From Halorarum salinum (GTDB lineage: Archaea; Halobacteriota; Halobacteria; Halobacteriales; Haloferacaceae), in contig NZ_CP058579.1 in NCBI RefSeq assembly GCF_013402875.1, positions 3,286,001-3,350,000 on the forward strand: a DNA stretch of 64,000 bases, in the 5' to 3' direction. The notes beneath the pieces were generated by a model. It did no database searches. It was given only the letters and a program-made list of their open reading frames with translations, and was not told the DNA's origin. A program made the translations under genes and the position numbers. Numbering within the stretch: the stretch's first letter is position 1; each line of letters begins with the position of its first letter. This document shows, one piece after another, positions 15,428 through 23,950 of the stretch.

Positions 15428-15747
15428 CGCGTCCGTCCCCTTGTTCGGCGACGGGCATTGTGATGTGGTAACTATTGACACGACGGGGCAGCTTACCGCG
15501 ACGGTCGGGAACCGGAGTCCGGCGGTCGGTAAGACGAGTAATCCAAGGCAGTCCTCGGTCGCGCCGGAGGCCACGGGGCCCGACCGAACGGGAGACGGGG
15601 CGCGACCGACGAGGGGAGACACCGAGCGCGGAGCACCGGCCGGTACGGACCGCCTACGACGCTTCGTTCGGTCGGCGTCGCGAGCCGACCAGCGTCCGGC
15701 GGGCGACTCTGTTGGCATTTATACCGACGGGACCCCCGTTACCACGT
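15428..15747. other. 320-base divergent promoter region
   Basis: This lies between the cupredoxin gene (minus) and the HFX_2341-type regulator (plus). It contains the plus-strand TATA box at 15718-15724. A GC-to-AT change near 15460-15485 (TGTGATGTGGTAACTATTGACAC) probably holds the minus-strand promoter. No credible gene is seen. Confidence 0.5.
15718..15724 (+). promoter_or_regulatory. TATA box of the HFX_2341-family regulator
   Basis: TTTATAC is centred about 27 bases before the ATG at 15748, so the transcript should be leaderless. Confidence 0.65.
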
Positions 15748-16665
15748 ATGCAGACGCACGTCGTCCCGGTCGGCTTCGACTACGACCGGCTCATCGCGCC
15801 GCTGGTCCGCGACCAGCTCGACGTGGACCGGGTCGTCCTCCTCGAGGGCGCGGTGGGGAGCGAGGCCAACGTCGAGTACTCCCGGACCCTCGCCAGGAAG
15901 CTCGAGGCCGACTTCGGCAACCTGCTCGGCGCCGAGACCGAGCGCGTCGCCGTGGCCGACGTGTACGACTACGACGCCGCCTTCGAACAGGCGTACGACC
16001 TCATCAACTCCGAACTCGACGCCGGCGCGGAGGTGTGGGTGAACGTCTCCGCGATGCCCCGGCCCGTCTCGTTCGCGTTCGCCACCGCGGCCCACTCGAT
16101 CACGCTGGAGCGGCAGGCGGACCGCGACCGCATTCACACCTACTACACCGCCCCCGAGAAGTACCTCGAGACCGAACTCGCCGAGGAACTCCGTGCCGGG
16201 CGGGACCTCCTCGCGGACCTCCGGTCGGGCGAGGACGTGGACGAGGAGCGCGTCGTCGAACGCCTTCGCGCGGCCGGCGACCTCCTGGAGGAGTTCGACG
16301 AGCGCGGCGTGACCATCGGCGCCAAGGAGATCGACGGGAGCCACGTCGTCGAACTCCCGGTCGCCTCCTTCTCGAACGTGAAGCCGTTCGAGGAGGTGAT
16401 CCTCTTCGAACTCGGCGAACACGGCGAGTTCGAGTCGGTGAGCGACCTCGCCAAGGCGCTCGCCGAGGAGTTGAACGAGGAGTACACCGACGCGTTCCGC
16501 TCGAAGGTCATCTACAACGTCGACCGGCTCGGCCCCGGCGGGAAGGGGTACGTCGAACAGGAGTCCGCCGGCAAGTCCTACCGGACCCAGCTCTCGCGCA
16601 TCGGGGAGCTGTGGGTCAGGGCGCACCACCAGGACGAGGAGGGCGAGCTGGGCGAAGCCGAGTGA
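15748..16665 (+). CDS. HFX_2341/DUF6293-family regulator (CARF-like domain plus winged helix)
   Basis: 305 residues. The N-terminal half is a Rossmann-like CARF-type domain: MQTHVVPVGFDYDRLIAPL, a VVLLEG strand and VWVNVSAMPRPVSFAFATAAHS, the ligand-loop region. The C-terminal half (FEEVILFELGEHGEFESVSDLAKAL) is a winged helix followed by RTQLSRIGELWVRA. CARF domains in relatives bind nucleotides, including cyclic oligoadenylates in CRISPR-linked proteins. Here no CRISPR genes are present and the ligand is unknown. It is divergent from the cupredoxin gene, which it might control. Confidence 0.8.
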   Translation: MQTHVVPVGFDYDRLIAPLVRDQLDVDRVVLLEGAVGSEANVEYSRTLARKLEADFGNLLGAETERVAVADVYDYDAAFEQAYDLINSELDAGAEVWVNVSAMPRPVSFAFATAAHSITLERQADRDRIHTYYTAPEKYLETELAEELRAGRDLLADLRSGEDVDEERVVERLRAAGDLLEEFDERGVTIGAKEIDGSHVVELPVASFSNVKPFEEVILFELGEHGEFESVSDLAKALAEELNEEYTDAFRSKVIYNVDRLGPGGKGYVEQESAGKSYRTQLSRIGELWVRAHHQDEEGELGEAE

Positions 16666-16710
16666 CCGCCCGGGAACGGTGACGAACCCGGAGCGAGGCG
16701 GTCGAACCGA

Positions 16711-18756
16711 CTACTCCCGCAGGTGGCCGTCGAGGAACGGCAGCACTCGACCCATCGCGTCCCGCCACGTCGCGGGCTCCCGGAACATGTGGTCCTCCCC
16801 CGGGTAGTATGCCGTCTCGAACTCCGCGCCGCGGTCCACCAGCTCGTCCACGAGCAGGTCCATCTGCTCGAAGTGGACGTTCGGGTCGTCGGTGCCGTGG
16901 AGCGCGAACAGCGGCGCGTCGAGGTCGCCGGCGAACTCGCACGGGGAAGCGACCTCGTAGGCCTCCGCCGTCCCGGGGTCGTCGGGGCCGCCGCCGAACT
17001 GGGCCCGGAACCGCCGGGCCGCGCCCCAGCCGAACGACTCCGCGTAGCGGACCCACTCGCGCCAGTCCCAGATGCCGGCGAAGTTGACGGCGGCGTCGTA
17101 GGCGTCCGTCTTCGTCGCGACCGCGTTCGCCAGGAAGCCGCCGTAGCTCAGCCCCCACAGCCCCACACGGTCGCCCACCTCGGGACGCCCGCGGAGGAAC
17201 TCGGCCGCGCGGACGCAGTCGTCCACGTCGTCGACGCCGATGGCGCCGGCGACGCCCTGCTCGAACTCGTGCCCGTAGCCGATGCCGCCGCGGTAGTTCA
17301 GTTCGAGGACGGCGTAGCCGCGCGAGACGAGGACGTGGTTGAACAGGTGGAAGAACGCGTACGACCGCATGTGGTGGAACCCCCGGCGCATCTGGCGGAC
17401 CGGGCCGCCGTGGCACCACACCACCGCGGGACGGTCGTCGCCGGCCCACGCCCCGTCCTCCCCGTCGGGGAGGTAGAGGTACCCCCGAACCGTCTCCCCG
17501 CCCGTCCCGTCGAACGACACCGGTTCGGGCTCCGGGAACGCCGAGAGGCGCTCGCGGTCGGGGTACGCGTCGGAGACGCGGACGTAGGGGTCGTCCGCGT
17601 CGGACCGCCCCTCGGCGCCCGACTCCAGCGCGCACACGTCGGCCGGTTCGGTCCGTCCCGCACGGACGCACAGCAGTCGGTCGTTCGCCCCCCAGTCCAC
17701 CGAGTGGACGTTCGCCGACTCGTCCACGACGCGTTCGACGGTCCCCTCCCGGTCGGCCACGTGGAGCCTGCGCTCCCCGGCGTCCGCCTCGTTCGTCACG
17801 AAGGCGACGCGCTCGCCGTCGGGCGACCACGCCGGCAGGTCCGTCGCGTCCCCGCGTGCCTCGAACGCGCCCTCGGTGACGCGGACGACGCCCTCCCCGT
17901 CGAACCCCGGGGCGGCCTCGCCGTCCGCATCGCTCGCGACCGCTGCCCGACGCGCGCCGGCGTCGACGAGGTAGAGGTGGGCGTGGCCGTCGCGGTCCGA
18001 GAGGCAGGCGAACCAGCCGTCGTCGGCCCCGACGGGGGTCGGCTCGACACAGACCACGTCCGACGTCTCCGAGAGCAGCGTGACGCCCGGCCCGTCGTCG
18101 ACGCCGACGCGGACCGACCGGAACCGGCGGGCAGACGCGTCCGTGTCGTCCAGCGCGTAGACGAGGTGGTCCGGGCCGACCCAGTCGTAGCCGGCGACGA
18201 CGCGGTCGTTCGGCGGCCGCCAGCCGCGGACGTGCTCCCCCAGGTCCACGTCGTACACGACGAGTTCGCCGGGACCGTCGTCCGCGTCGCGGACCGTCGC
18301 GACCAGTTCGTCGTCCGGTGAGACGGCCAGCGGCGCGACGCCGAACGGCGTGCTCCGGACGTCGGTCAGCAGTTCGGCCACGCCGCCGTCAGCGAGGTCG
18401 TGGCCCCAGACCGAGCAGTCACGGACGTACAGCAACCGGTCGGGGCCGGCCCACGTCACGCCGGCGTGGTCGGCGTCCGCCGACGCGAGCGTGCGCGACT
18501 CGCCCGTCGAGACGTCGCGGAGGGTCACGTCGCCGTCGGCCGCCAGCGCGACCCCGTCGGGGTGGCCGGGGCGCCAGTCGAACCCGCCGACCGGGCCGGG
18601 GACGGCGGTCGGGTCGCCGCCGGGGGCGCCGTGCGCGAACGTCGTCTCCCCGTCCCCGAACCGGAGGTAGCCCGCGCGCGAGGCGTCGTCGTTCCACGCC
18701 GGCGCGGAGACGGTCCGGAGCGAGAGCGCGTCCTCGACGGAGAAGTCGGCGTCCAT
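16711..18756 (-). CDS. S9-family peptidase (prolyl oligopeptidase/acylaminoacyl peptidase type)
   Basis: 681 residues. The first about 400 residues form WD40/TolB-like beta-propeller repeats (WSPDGERVAFVTNEAD and similar). The C-terminal alpha/beta-hydrolase domain has the nucleophile in GLSYGG (Ser at about 537), Asp in HGTDDPNV (about 624) and His in GEDHMF (about 656), plus the oxyanion segment WCHGGPVRQM. It would cleave short peptides in the cytoplasm; no signal peptide is seen. A minus-strand TTTAAG box about 27 bases upstream supports the ATG at 18756. Confidence 0.9.
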   Translation of the reverse strand: MDADFSVEDALSLRTVSAPAWNDDASRAGYLRFGDGETTFAHGAPGGDPTAVPGPVGGFDWRPGHPDGVALAADGDVTLRDVSTGESRTLASADADHAGVTWAGPDRLLYVRDCSVWGHDLADGGVAELLTDVRSTPFGVAPLAVSPDDELVATVRDADDGPGELVVYDVDLGEHVRGWRPPNDRVVAGYDWVGPDHLVYALDDTDASARRFRSVRVGVDDGPGVTLLSETSDVVCVEPTPVGADDGWFACLSDRDGHAHLYLVDAGARRAAVASDADGEAAPGFDGEGVVRVTEGAFEARGDATDLPAWSPDGERVAFVTNEADAGERRLHVADREGTVERVVDESANVHSVDWGANDRLLCVRAGRTEPADVCALESGAEGRSDADDPYVRVSDAYPDRERLSAFPEPEPVSFDGTGGETVRGYLYLPDGEDGAWAGDDRPAVVWCHGGPVRQMRRGFHHMRSYAFFHLFNHVLVSRGYAVLELNYRGGIGYGHEFEQGVAGAIGVDDVDDCVRAAEFLRGRPEVGDRVGLWGLSYGGFLANAVATKTDAYDAAVNFAGIWDWREWVRYAESFGWGAARRFRAQFGGGPDDPGTAEAYEVASPCEFAGDLDAPLFALHGTDDPNVHFEQMDLLVDELVDRGAEFETAYYPGEDHMFREPATWRDAMGRVLPFLDGHLRE

Positions 18757-18818
18757 ACCCGCCGGTCGCGGACGTCCGGCTTAAACGTCGGCCCCGGGGC
18801 GGAACGGGCCGGTTCCGC

Positions 18819-19913
18819 TCAGAAGTCCAGCCCGCGGGGGGCGGCCGAGGGCGCGAGCGGACTCGCGGGGAGTCGGTCCGGGATGACCGCCGCGTTGAAC
18901 GCCGAGGGCGCCACGTCGTTGGGGCCCGCCGGGTAGAACAGCGACGCGAGCGTCTGGAGCTGTGACCGACCGACGCCCAGTTCGAACTGCCCGCCGCCGT
19001 ACAGCGAGACGTCGCGCGCCTCGGCCCACTCGATCGTCTCGGACAGCGACCGGACCGAGCCGAACCGGGAGGGCTTCACGTTCAGCCACCGCGGCTCGAA
19101 CGGCAGCGCCTCGACGCTCTCGACGCCGGTGATCGGGTAGTCCCACGAGACGCGTCCCTCCTGGCCCTCGAGGACGGGGCGGGTCTCCGCGGTGAGCCGT
19201 GGGTCCTCGACGACCGCCCCGGGGAACGCGGCCAGCACGCGCTCGTAGAACTCCGGGTCGGGCGCCTGGTCCACGTCGGTCCCCTCGTAGAGCCCCTTCA
19301 GGTCGAGGATGCGAACCCGATCCGCGGGCAGGCCGTCGAACACCGCGTCGGGCCAGTCGCTCGTTGGGTCCAGTTTGAACTCGATCCCGGGGACGCGCTC
19401 GACCAGGGCGTCGACGCGGTCGGTCGTCGGCGGGTCGCCCAGCCGCGTCGAGGCGACGAACCGGACGGGCTCGCGGTCCCGTCCCACGGAGTCGCCGAGG
19501 TGGGTGTCGACCTGGCGGAGCGCCAGGTCGAGCGCCGCGCTCTCCACGGCCCAGCGGCGGTACGGCCGGCCGGTCTCCCGTTCGGGCTCGCCCCGCGGGA
19601 ACAGGTCGGCGTCCGCCAGGAACCCGGAGAACTCCGCGAACGTCCAGTCGCCGACCAGGGCCGAGAAGTCAGCCGCGGCGTCGCCGTCGGCGGGGACGGC
19701 CGCGGCGGTGGCGCCGGTCGGGTCCGCGAACAGCGCGTCGTGGTCCGGCGCGTCGTAGGTGACGTCCTCGCCCCGCCCCAGTTCGCCGCCCCCGCGGAGC
19801 CTGAACGTGGTCGTCACGCGTTCGAAGCCGGAGGAGGTGTCGCTCGCGCGCCGCCGCAGGCCGACCGACTCGATCGAGAGCGGGAGGTCGGCGACCGCGT
19901 CGAAGAGTGCCAT
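18819..19913 (-). CDS. Enolase-superfamily protein (mandelate racemase/muconate-lactonizing type)
   Basis: 364 residues. An N-terminal capping domain is followed by a barrel with the superfamily's acidic metal ligands: Asp in RILDLKGLY, Glu in VVEDPRL and a third acidic region near WDYPITGVES, then LNVKPSRFG, whose Lys matches the second catalytic lysine. The first catalytic KxK is not obvious: FKLDPTSDWP has one Lys. Dipeptide epimerase, o-succinylbenzoate synthase and sugar-acid dehydratase all belong to the superfamily, and I cannot choose. The start has a minus-strand CTTAAT-like box nearby. Confidence 0.75.
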   Translation of the reverse strand: MALFDAVADLPLSIESVGLRRRASDTSSGFERVTTTFRLRGGGELGRGEDVTYDAPDHDALFADPTGATAAAVPADGDAAADFSALVGDWTFAEFSGFLADADLFPRGEPERETGRPYRRWAVESAALDLALRQVDTHLGDSVGRDREPVRFVASTRLGDPPTTDRVDALVERVPGIEFKLDPTSDWPDAVFDGLPADRVRILDLKGLYEGTDVDQAPDPEFYERVLAAFPGAVVEDPRLTAETRPVLEGQEGRVSWDYPITGVESVEALPFEPRWLNVKPSRFGSVRSLSETIEWAEARDVSLYGGGQFELGVGRSQLQTLASLFYPAGPNDVAPSAFNAAVIPDRLPASPLAPSAAPRGLDF

Positions 19914-19981
19914 ACCGACCCCTCGACCGCCGGGACCTTAATCGGTCGTCCCCGCGGTCCCGGTCGGTCGCCCGCCGGACC

Positions 19982-20749
19982 TCAGTCGGTCGCCCCCGCG
20001 GCGGCCGCCTTCGCGCGGTTCGTCGCGACCGCGAGCAGCGTCGCGGTCACGGTGAGCGTCACCGCGCCCGCGGCCGCGAGCGCGTGGATCTCGGGCGGGT
20101 GCGTGAAGCCGCCGGCCGCGGCGTCGTACGCCTGTCCGGGGACGAGCGTGTGGTGGGGCGTTCCGACCACCGGGACGACGTAGTCGACGAGGTCGTTCAG
20201 GCCGTACCACGCGGCCGCGACCGCGACGGCGCGGAGCGGGAACGCCGAGAAGCGGTGGATCAGGAACGCCTCCAGCACCATCGCGAGATGCGAGAAGAAC
20301 AGGAACAGGTACATCGGAACCGCCGTGCTCGCGAGGAAGCCGTCCGCGAACGCCAGCAGGACGAACGGCGTCCAGAGCCCGAGCTTCCAGCAGCCGAAGA
20401 ACGCGAGCGCGTTCCAGTACTCGCTCGGCCTGCCGAGCCACCACAGCCCCAGCGCGACCGCGATGAACAGCGTCGCCACGGGGCTGTCCGGGACGAACGC
20501 CCACATGACGGCCGGCTCCCCCGAGAACTGGCCGGCGATCAGCGGCTCGGAGGCCGGAACCGGGCGGAGGCCGTAGTACCAGAAGCCGAACGCGGTCCCG
20601 ACGAGGTTGATCAGCGCGATGACGCCCGCGAACCGGAGGCCGAAGTTCTCCAGCCAGCGGGGGAGGGGCGCGACGTACCGCGGGAGGTCGTCCGGTTCGG
20701 GGAGTCCGTCGGCGGCGAACAGCGCCCGAACGTCGGCGGCGGAGTCCAT
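19982..20749 (-). CDS. DUF1405 integral membrane protein, copy 1
   Basis: 255 residues with about six helices. Typical DUF1405 phrases are GFWYYGLRPVPAS, WKLGLWTPFVLL, MYLFLFFSHLAMVLEAFLI and LNDLVDYVVPVVGTPHHTLVP. A second member of the same family lies at 21825-22535 and shares the order Y-Y, WKxGxWT/WLLKTGAWT, SHLAM/THLAF and NDLVDY/NDLFDY. The function is unknown. It is separated from the next co-oriented gene by 300 bases of repeats. Confidence 0.8.
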   Translation of the reverse strand: MDSAADVRALFAADGLPEPDDLPRYVAPLPRWLENFGLRFAGVIALINLVGTAFGFWYYGLRPVPASEPLIAGQFSGEPAVMWAFVPDSPVATLFIAVALGLWWLGRPSEYWNALAFFGCWKLGLWTPFVLLAFADGFLASTAVPMYLFLFFSHLAMVLEAFLIHRFSAFPLRAVAVAAAWYGLNDLVDYVVPVVGTPHHTLVPGQAYDAAAGGFTHPPEIHALAAAGAVTLTVTATLLAVATNRAKAAAAGATD

Positions 20750-20796
20750 GCGGAGTCTGGCGAAGCGACGGACCGGCCCGACATAGCGGTGGCGGT

Positions 20797-20859
20797 CCCG
20801 TTCCGCCGAGGCACTCGTCCCGTTCCGCCGAGGTCCTCGTCCCGTTCCGCCGGACTCGT
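20797..20859. repeat. 22-bp tandem repeat, about 2.8 copies
   Basis: The units are CCCGTTCCGCCGAGG followed by CACTCGT, then TCCTCGT; a third copy is shortened (CCCGTTCCGCCG then GACTCGT). This is probably a slippage repeat upstream of the DUF1405 gene. Confidence 0.75.
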
Positions 20860-20993
20860 CGCGCTTCGCCCCGGTCGCTCGTGCGGGCCCGGTCGCTCGC
20901 GCGGGAACCGTCCGGTCCCGGCCGATCAGTATCGGTCGTCGAGTTCCAATCGGTCCGTCGCGGCCGCGAGGCCGACCCAGTGCACGCCCAAAT

Positions 20994-21033
20994 GAACCGT
21001 CAGCGTCGAAAACCGAACCGTTAGCGCCGAAAA
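20994..21033. repeat. 19-bp direct repeat
   Basis: GAACCGTCAGCGTCGAAAA is repeated as GAACCGTTAGCGCCGAAAA with two bases between (17 of 19 identical). It lies just 3' of the minus-strand gene ending at 21050, so it may be part of its 3' end region. Confidence 0.65.
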
Positions 21034-21049
21034 ACGTCGTTCGATACGG

Positions 21050-21568
21050 TCACTCCCGGCGGACCGTGGACCCCAGCCCCTTGAACGCCAGCGCGGCCCC
21101 GACGACGAACACGATGGTCGCGAGGTAGATGGGGCCGAGGTGGGTCACCCAGTCGTGGGCGAACGCGTCCGCGGTGTAGTGCATCGGGAGCGCGAGCGCC
21201 AGACCCACGACCGCGGCCGCGACGGCGGTCGCCCACGCCCAGCGCAGGCCGCGACGAACGCCGTACCAGGCCAACGCCGTGACGGCGATCCCCGTGGAGA
21301 TGATGAACGCCGCGGTCGCCACGTGGAGGTGGGTGATGTAGTACATGATGGCCGGGTCGATCGCGTTCAGCTCCGCGCTCGTGATTCCGTTCAGCGTCGC
21401 GACCCCAAGTTCGAAGCCGGAGCCGACGAACGCGAGCGCGAGGAATGCCGCCCCGTAACCGACGAACGCGATGCCCGCAAGCGCCATCAGCAGCGAGCCG
21501 AACCGAAGGCTGCGATCCACTTCTAGCGCCGTTTCGTGCCTGTCAACGGTTGTTCGTTCCATGCTCAT
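21050..21568 (-). CDS. Four-helix membrane protein of unknown function
   Basis: 172 residues (or 170 from the second ATG, MERTT). There are four strongly hydrophobic segments at about residues 26-50, 75-95, 107-125 and 140-162. The second begins IMYYITHLHVATAAF with two His, and the third is followed by MHYTADAFAHDWVTHLGPIY, which is rich in His. These could bind heme or metal, but no known motif is met. It is flanked on both sides by DUF1405 genes, and the one to the right is divergent. It is possibly part of one membrane system with them. Confidence 0.6.
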   Translation of the reverse strand: MSMERTTVDRHETALEVDRSLRFGSLLMALAGIAFVGYGAAFLALAFVGSGFELGVATLNGITSAELNAIDPAIMYYITHLHVATAAFIISTGIAVTALAWYGVRRGLRWAWATAVAAAVVGLALALPMHYTADAFAHDWVTHLGPIYLATIVFVVGAALAFKGLGSTVRRE

Positions 21569-21824
21569 GGTAATCGTCCAGATGGAAGCGTCACGAGGGG
21601 ATAAAGAGCGCTTGACGGATGAGGGCGGAATGAGCCACGATCGTGGCCGCTTCGGGATCGATACGCGCTCGGGGGCCGGTTACGCGTGGGAGGCCGGGCG
21701 TCCGGTTCTCCCCCGAGACGCCTCCTCGGCGAGGGACGCGAACCCGTCGAAGCGGTACGGGGTCGGCGAGCTCGAGCGGTCGGGGACCGGGAGGGCTATC
21801 CCACCCCCGTCCGAACCGGCGGGC

Positions 21825-22535
21825 GTGCCACCGGACGAGTTCGTCCCGCGCGACCTGGCGGCGTTCTACCTCACGACACCGTGGACGGTCGCGCTGTTGC
21901 TCCTCGCGAACGGGCTGGCGTTCCTCGTCGGCGTAAGGTACTACGTCGAGACGCTCCCCGCGGTGCCGACGTACGCGTGGCCGCTGTACGGCGACTCGCC
22001 CACCGCCGTCGCGCTCGGGACGCTGGTGCTGGCGGCGGTGATTCCCTTCGCGGGCCGACGGCTGGCGGACGTGCCGCGGAACCGCCTGCTCGACGCGCTG
22101 GTGACGCTCGCGGTCGTCTGGCTCCTGAAGACGGGGGCGTGGACGTTCCTCGCGCTCAACGTCCCGCTGGTCAGGCCCGACCTCCCGGCCGACCTGTACG
22201 TCGGCTTCGGCCCGGACTCGCTGTGGGCCTACTGGGGCATCCTCCTCACCCACCTCGCGTTCCTCCTGTGGGCGGGCGTGCTCGCACACGTCGGCCGGAC
22301 GAGCCGTCGGCTGCTCGCGGGGGCGCTCGTCCTCGCGCTCGCGAACGACCTCTTCGACTACGGCTTCCTTCTCGGCCTCCCGCTGGCGAACTACCCGCCG
22401 GTCCGGTACGAACCCGGGTGGCTGCTCGCGGCCGGGAGCGTGGCCGCCTCGCTCGCGGCCGTCGCCGTCGCGGCACGACTGCTCCCGCGACGGGACGCGG
22501 CGGGGCCGGGACGGGTCGAGTCCCGGACGCCGTGA
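21825..22535 (+). CDS. DUF1405 integral membrane protein, copy 2
   Basis: 236 residues from a GTG start (VPPDEFVPRDLAAFYL). About six helices, with AFLVGVRYYVETLPAVPT, WLLKTGAWTFLAL, LTHLAFLLWAGVLAH and ANDLFDYGFLLGLPLANYPPVRYEP aligning with copy 1 at 19982-20749. Earlier in-frame ATGs (for example 21630) would add a polar, low-complexity 65-residue leader, so I chose the GTG where family similarity begins; this is uncertain. It is followed 95 bases later by an ArsR-type regulator. Confidence 0.75.
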   Translation: MPPDEFVPRDLAAFYLTTPWTVALLLLANGLAFLVGVRYYVETLPAVPTYAWPLYGDSPTAVALGTLVLAAVIPFAGRRLADVPRNRLLDALVTLAVVWLLKTGAWTFLALNVPLVRPDLPADLYVGFGPDSLWAYWGILLTHLAFLLWAGVLAHVGRTSRRLLAGALVLALANDLFDYGFLLGLPLANYPPVRYEPGWLLAAGSVAASLAAVAVAARLLPRRDAAGPGRVESRTP

Positions 22536-22597
22536 TTCCGGAACCCGGACGACACGACCGGTGGAGGTCCACGCCTTCACGGGATCGCGACGAACGG

Positions 22598-22605
22598 CTT
22601 ATATG
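22598..22605 (+). promoter_or_regulatory. TATA box of the ArsR-type regulator
   Basis: CTTATATG is centred 28 bases before the ATG at 22630 and decides that start over the upstream in-frame GTG/ATG codons. Confidence 0.7.
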
Positions 22606-22629
22606 TCGCGGGTCGCTTACCTCACGTGT

Positions 22630-23298
22630 ATGGACTCGGCGGTACTGCTGGATCTCCTGGGCAACGAGAACCGCCGACGCATCCTCCGGCTGCTCTCGCA
22701 CAAGTCCTGTTACGTGACCGAAATCTCCGAGTACCTCGGGGTGTCGCCGAAGGCGGTCATCGACCACCTCTCGCGGCTGGAGGAGGCGGGGCTCGTCGAG
22801 AGCCACACCGACTCCAGGCGGCGCAAGTACTTCCACATCTCCCGGGACGTCCGGCTGGAGGTGAACGTCTCCCGGCACGGGTTCGGCGTCAAGAGCGCCT
22901 ACCCCGCGAACCCGGGGCTCGACATCGACGGCCGCTGCCCGCACATGAGGCTCGACGACCACGTTCCGGACGGGACGCCCGCGGATCGGGACGACCTGGC
23001 GGAGCTGGCGACCGAGTTCGACCGCCTGCAGGAACTGGAGAACGAACTGTCGCTCGCCCAGCGGTGGATCCACGGCCGCATGACCGAGACGCTCGACCGG
23101 CTGAACGAACGACTCGGCGTGGACGCGGACTCGCGGTTCTTCGCGGAACTGCTCGCGGCGGTGGTCGCCACCGACGGCTCGACGTCGGCGGTGGCCGAGA
23201 CGGTCGGCGCCGACCGGCCGACCGTCGAGGAGGGGCTCCGTCGGCTCGAGAGCGGGGGTCTGCTCCGGAAGGGCGGCGACTCCTGGGCGCTCGCGTAG
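22630..23298 (+). CDS. ArsR-type winged-helix transcriptional regulator
   Basis: 222 residues from MDSAVLLDLLGNENRRRILRLL, a classic ArsR/DUF7342-like wHTH start. The recognition helix is at CYVTEISEYLGVSPKAVIDHLSRLEEAGLV and the wing at SHTDSRRRKYFHIS. A second helical/wHTH-like part (VAETVGADRPTVEEGLRRLESGGLL) closes the protein. GRCPHMRLDDH near residue 100 holds a Cys and two His that could sense metal or redox. The TATA box at 22598 makes it leaderless. Targets are unknown; the DUF1405 gene upstream is on the same strand. Confidence 0.85.
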   Translation: MDSAVLLDLLGNENRRRILRLLSHKSCYVTEISEYLGVSPKAVIDHLSRLEEAGLVESHTDSRRRKYFHISRDVRLEVNVSRHGFGVKSAYPANPGLDIDGRCPHMRLDDHVPDGTPADRDDLAELATEFDRLQELENELSLAQRWIHGRMTETLDRLNERLGVDADSRFFAELLAAVVATDGSTSAVAETVGADRPTVEEGLRRLESGGLLRKGGDSWALA

Positions 23299-23325
23299 GT
23301 CGTCCGCCGCGCCGGGTTCCCCGTT

Positions 23326-23835
23326 CTAGACGTCCCTCGTCAGCCCGTCACGCAGGTCGCGCCCGAAGTAGTAGCCGGTGAGCGACAGCAGGAAGCCGAC
23401 GGTCGTCCCGACGCCGACGAGCGGGACGCCGTACTCGGAGACGAGCGAGGACCCGACGACGAACCCGCCGGTCGTGAGCGTGCTCAGGATGAACACCCCG
23501 GCGGCCGTGAGCGCCCCCGCGGCGCCGACCTCGAGGTACGAGCGGCGCGAGCGGAGCAGCCCCAGGAGGAACGCCCCGACCGCCAGACCGAGATAGCGGG
23601 TGAACCCGCCGACCAGCGGGACCGCGCTGCCGGCGACGAGGCCGGCGACGCACGCGAGGAGCGCGAACAGGAACCCGCGGAGGGTGACCGGCGACCGGCC
23701 GAGCAGGCGGCCTCGGGTCCGCGAGGAACCCGAGTCCCCCGAGGGGGCGGTCTCCTCACGCTCGCCGTCCCCCGACCCGGCGTCGCCCACGTCGCGCTCG
23801 GCGAGTTCCTTGAGCTCCTCGACGCTGTTTCCCAT
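23326..23835 (-). CDS. Membrane protein with four helices, DUF456-like
   Basis: 169 residues from MGNSVEELKELAERDVGD. A charged N-terminal tail of about 50 residues (Glu/Asp/Ser/Arg) precedes four helices at about residues 53-72, 78-95, 102-124 and 132-152. The glycine-rich packing (GLVAGSAVPLVGG, TVGFLLSLTGYYFGRDL) resembles DUF456 or related small exporters, but I am not certain of the family. It is divergent from gatD and shares a 115-base promoter region. A start at 23862 (MATGAPGSG) is possible. Confidence 0.6.
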   Translation of the reverse strand: MGNSVEELKELAERDVGDAGSGDGEREETAPSGDSGSSRTRGRLLGRSPVTLRGFLFALLACVAGLVAGSAVPLVGGFTRYLGLAVGAFLLGLLRSRRSYLEVGAAGALTAAGVFILSTLTTGGFVVGSSLVSEYGVPLVGVGTTVGFLLSLTGYYFGRDLRDGLTRDV

Positions 23836-23950
23836 GCCCGACCCTGGTGCGCCGGTCGCCATGATTCTTGTGTCCTCCTCCGCGGCCGAACCCGTCCGGG
23901 GCGAACCCCACAAGGGCAGTTTGAAGTCCGACGGCGCACCACTCCCGGGT

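Larger units (their letters stand above)
20750..21049. other. 300-base spacer rich in tandem repeats
   Basis: There is no gene here. It contains a 22-base tandem repeat (20797-20859), an 18-base near-duplicate (CCGGTCGCTCGTGCGGG / CCGGTCGCTCGCGCGGG at about 20871-20905) and a 19-base direct repeat at 20994-21033 just before the stop of the next minus-strand gene. Confidence 0.6.
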
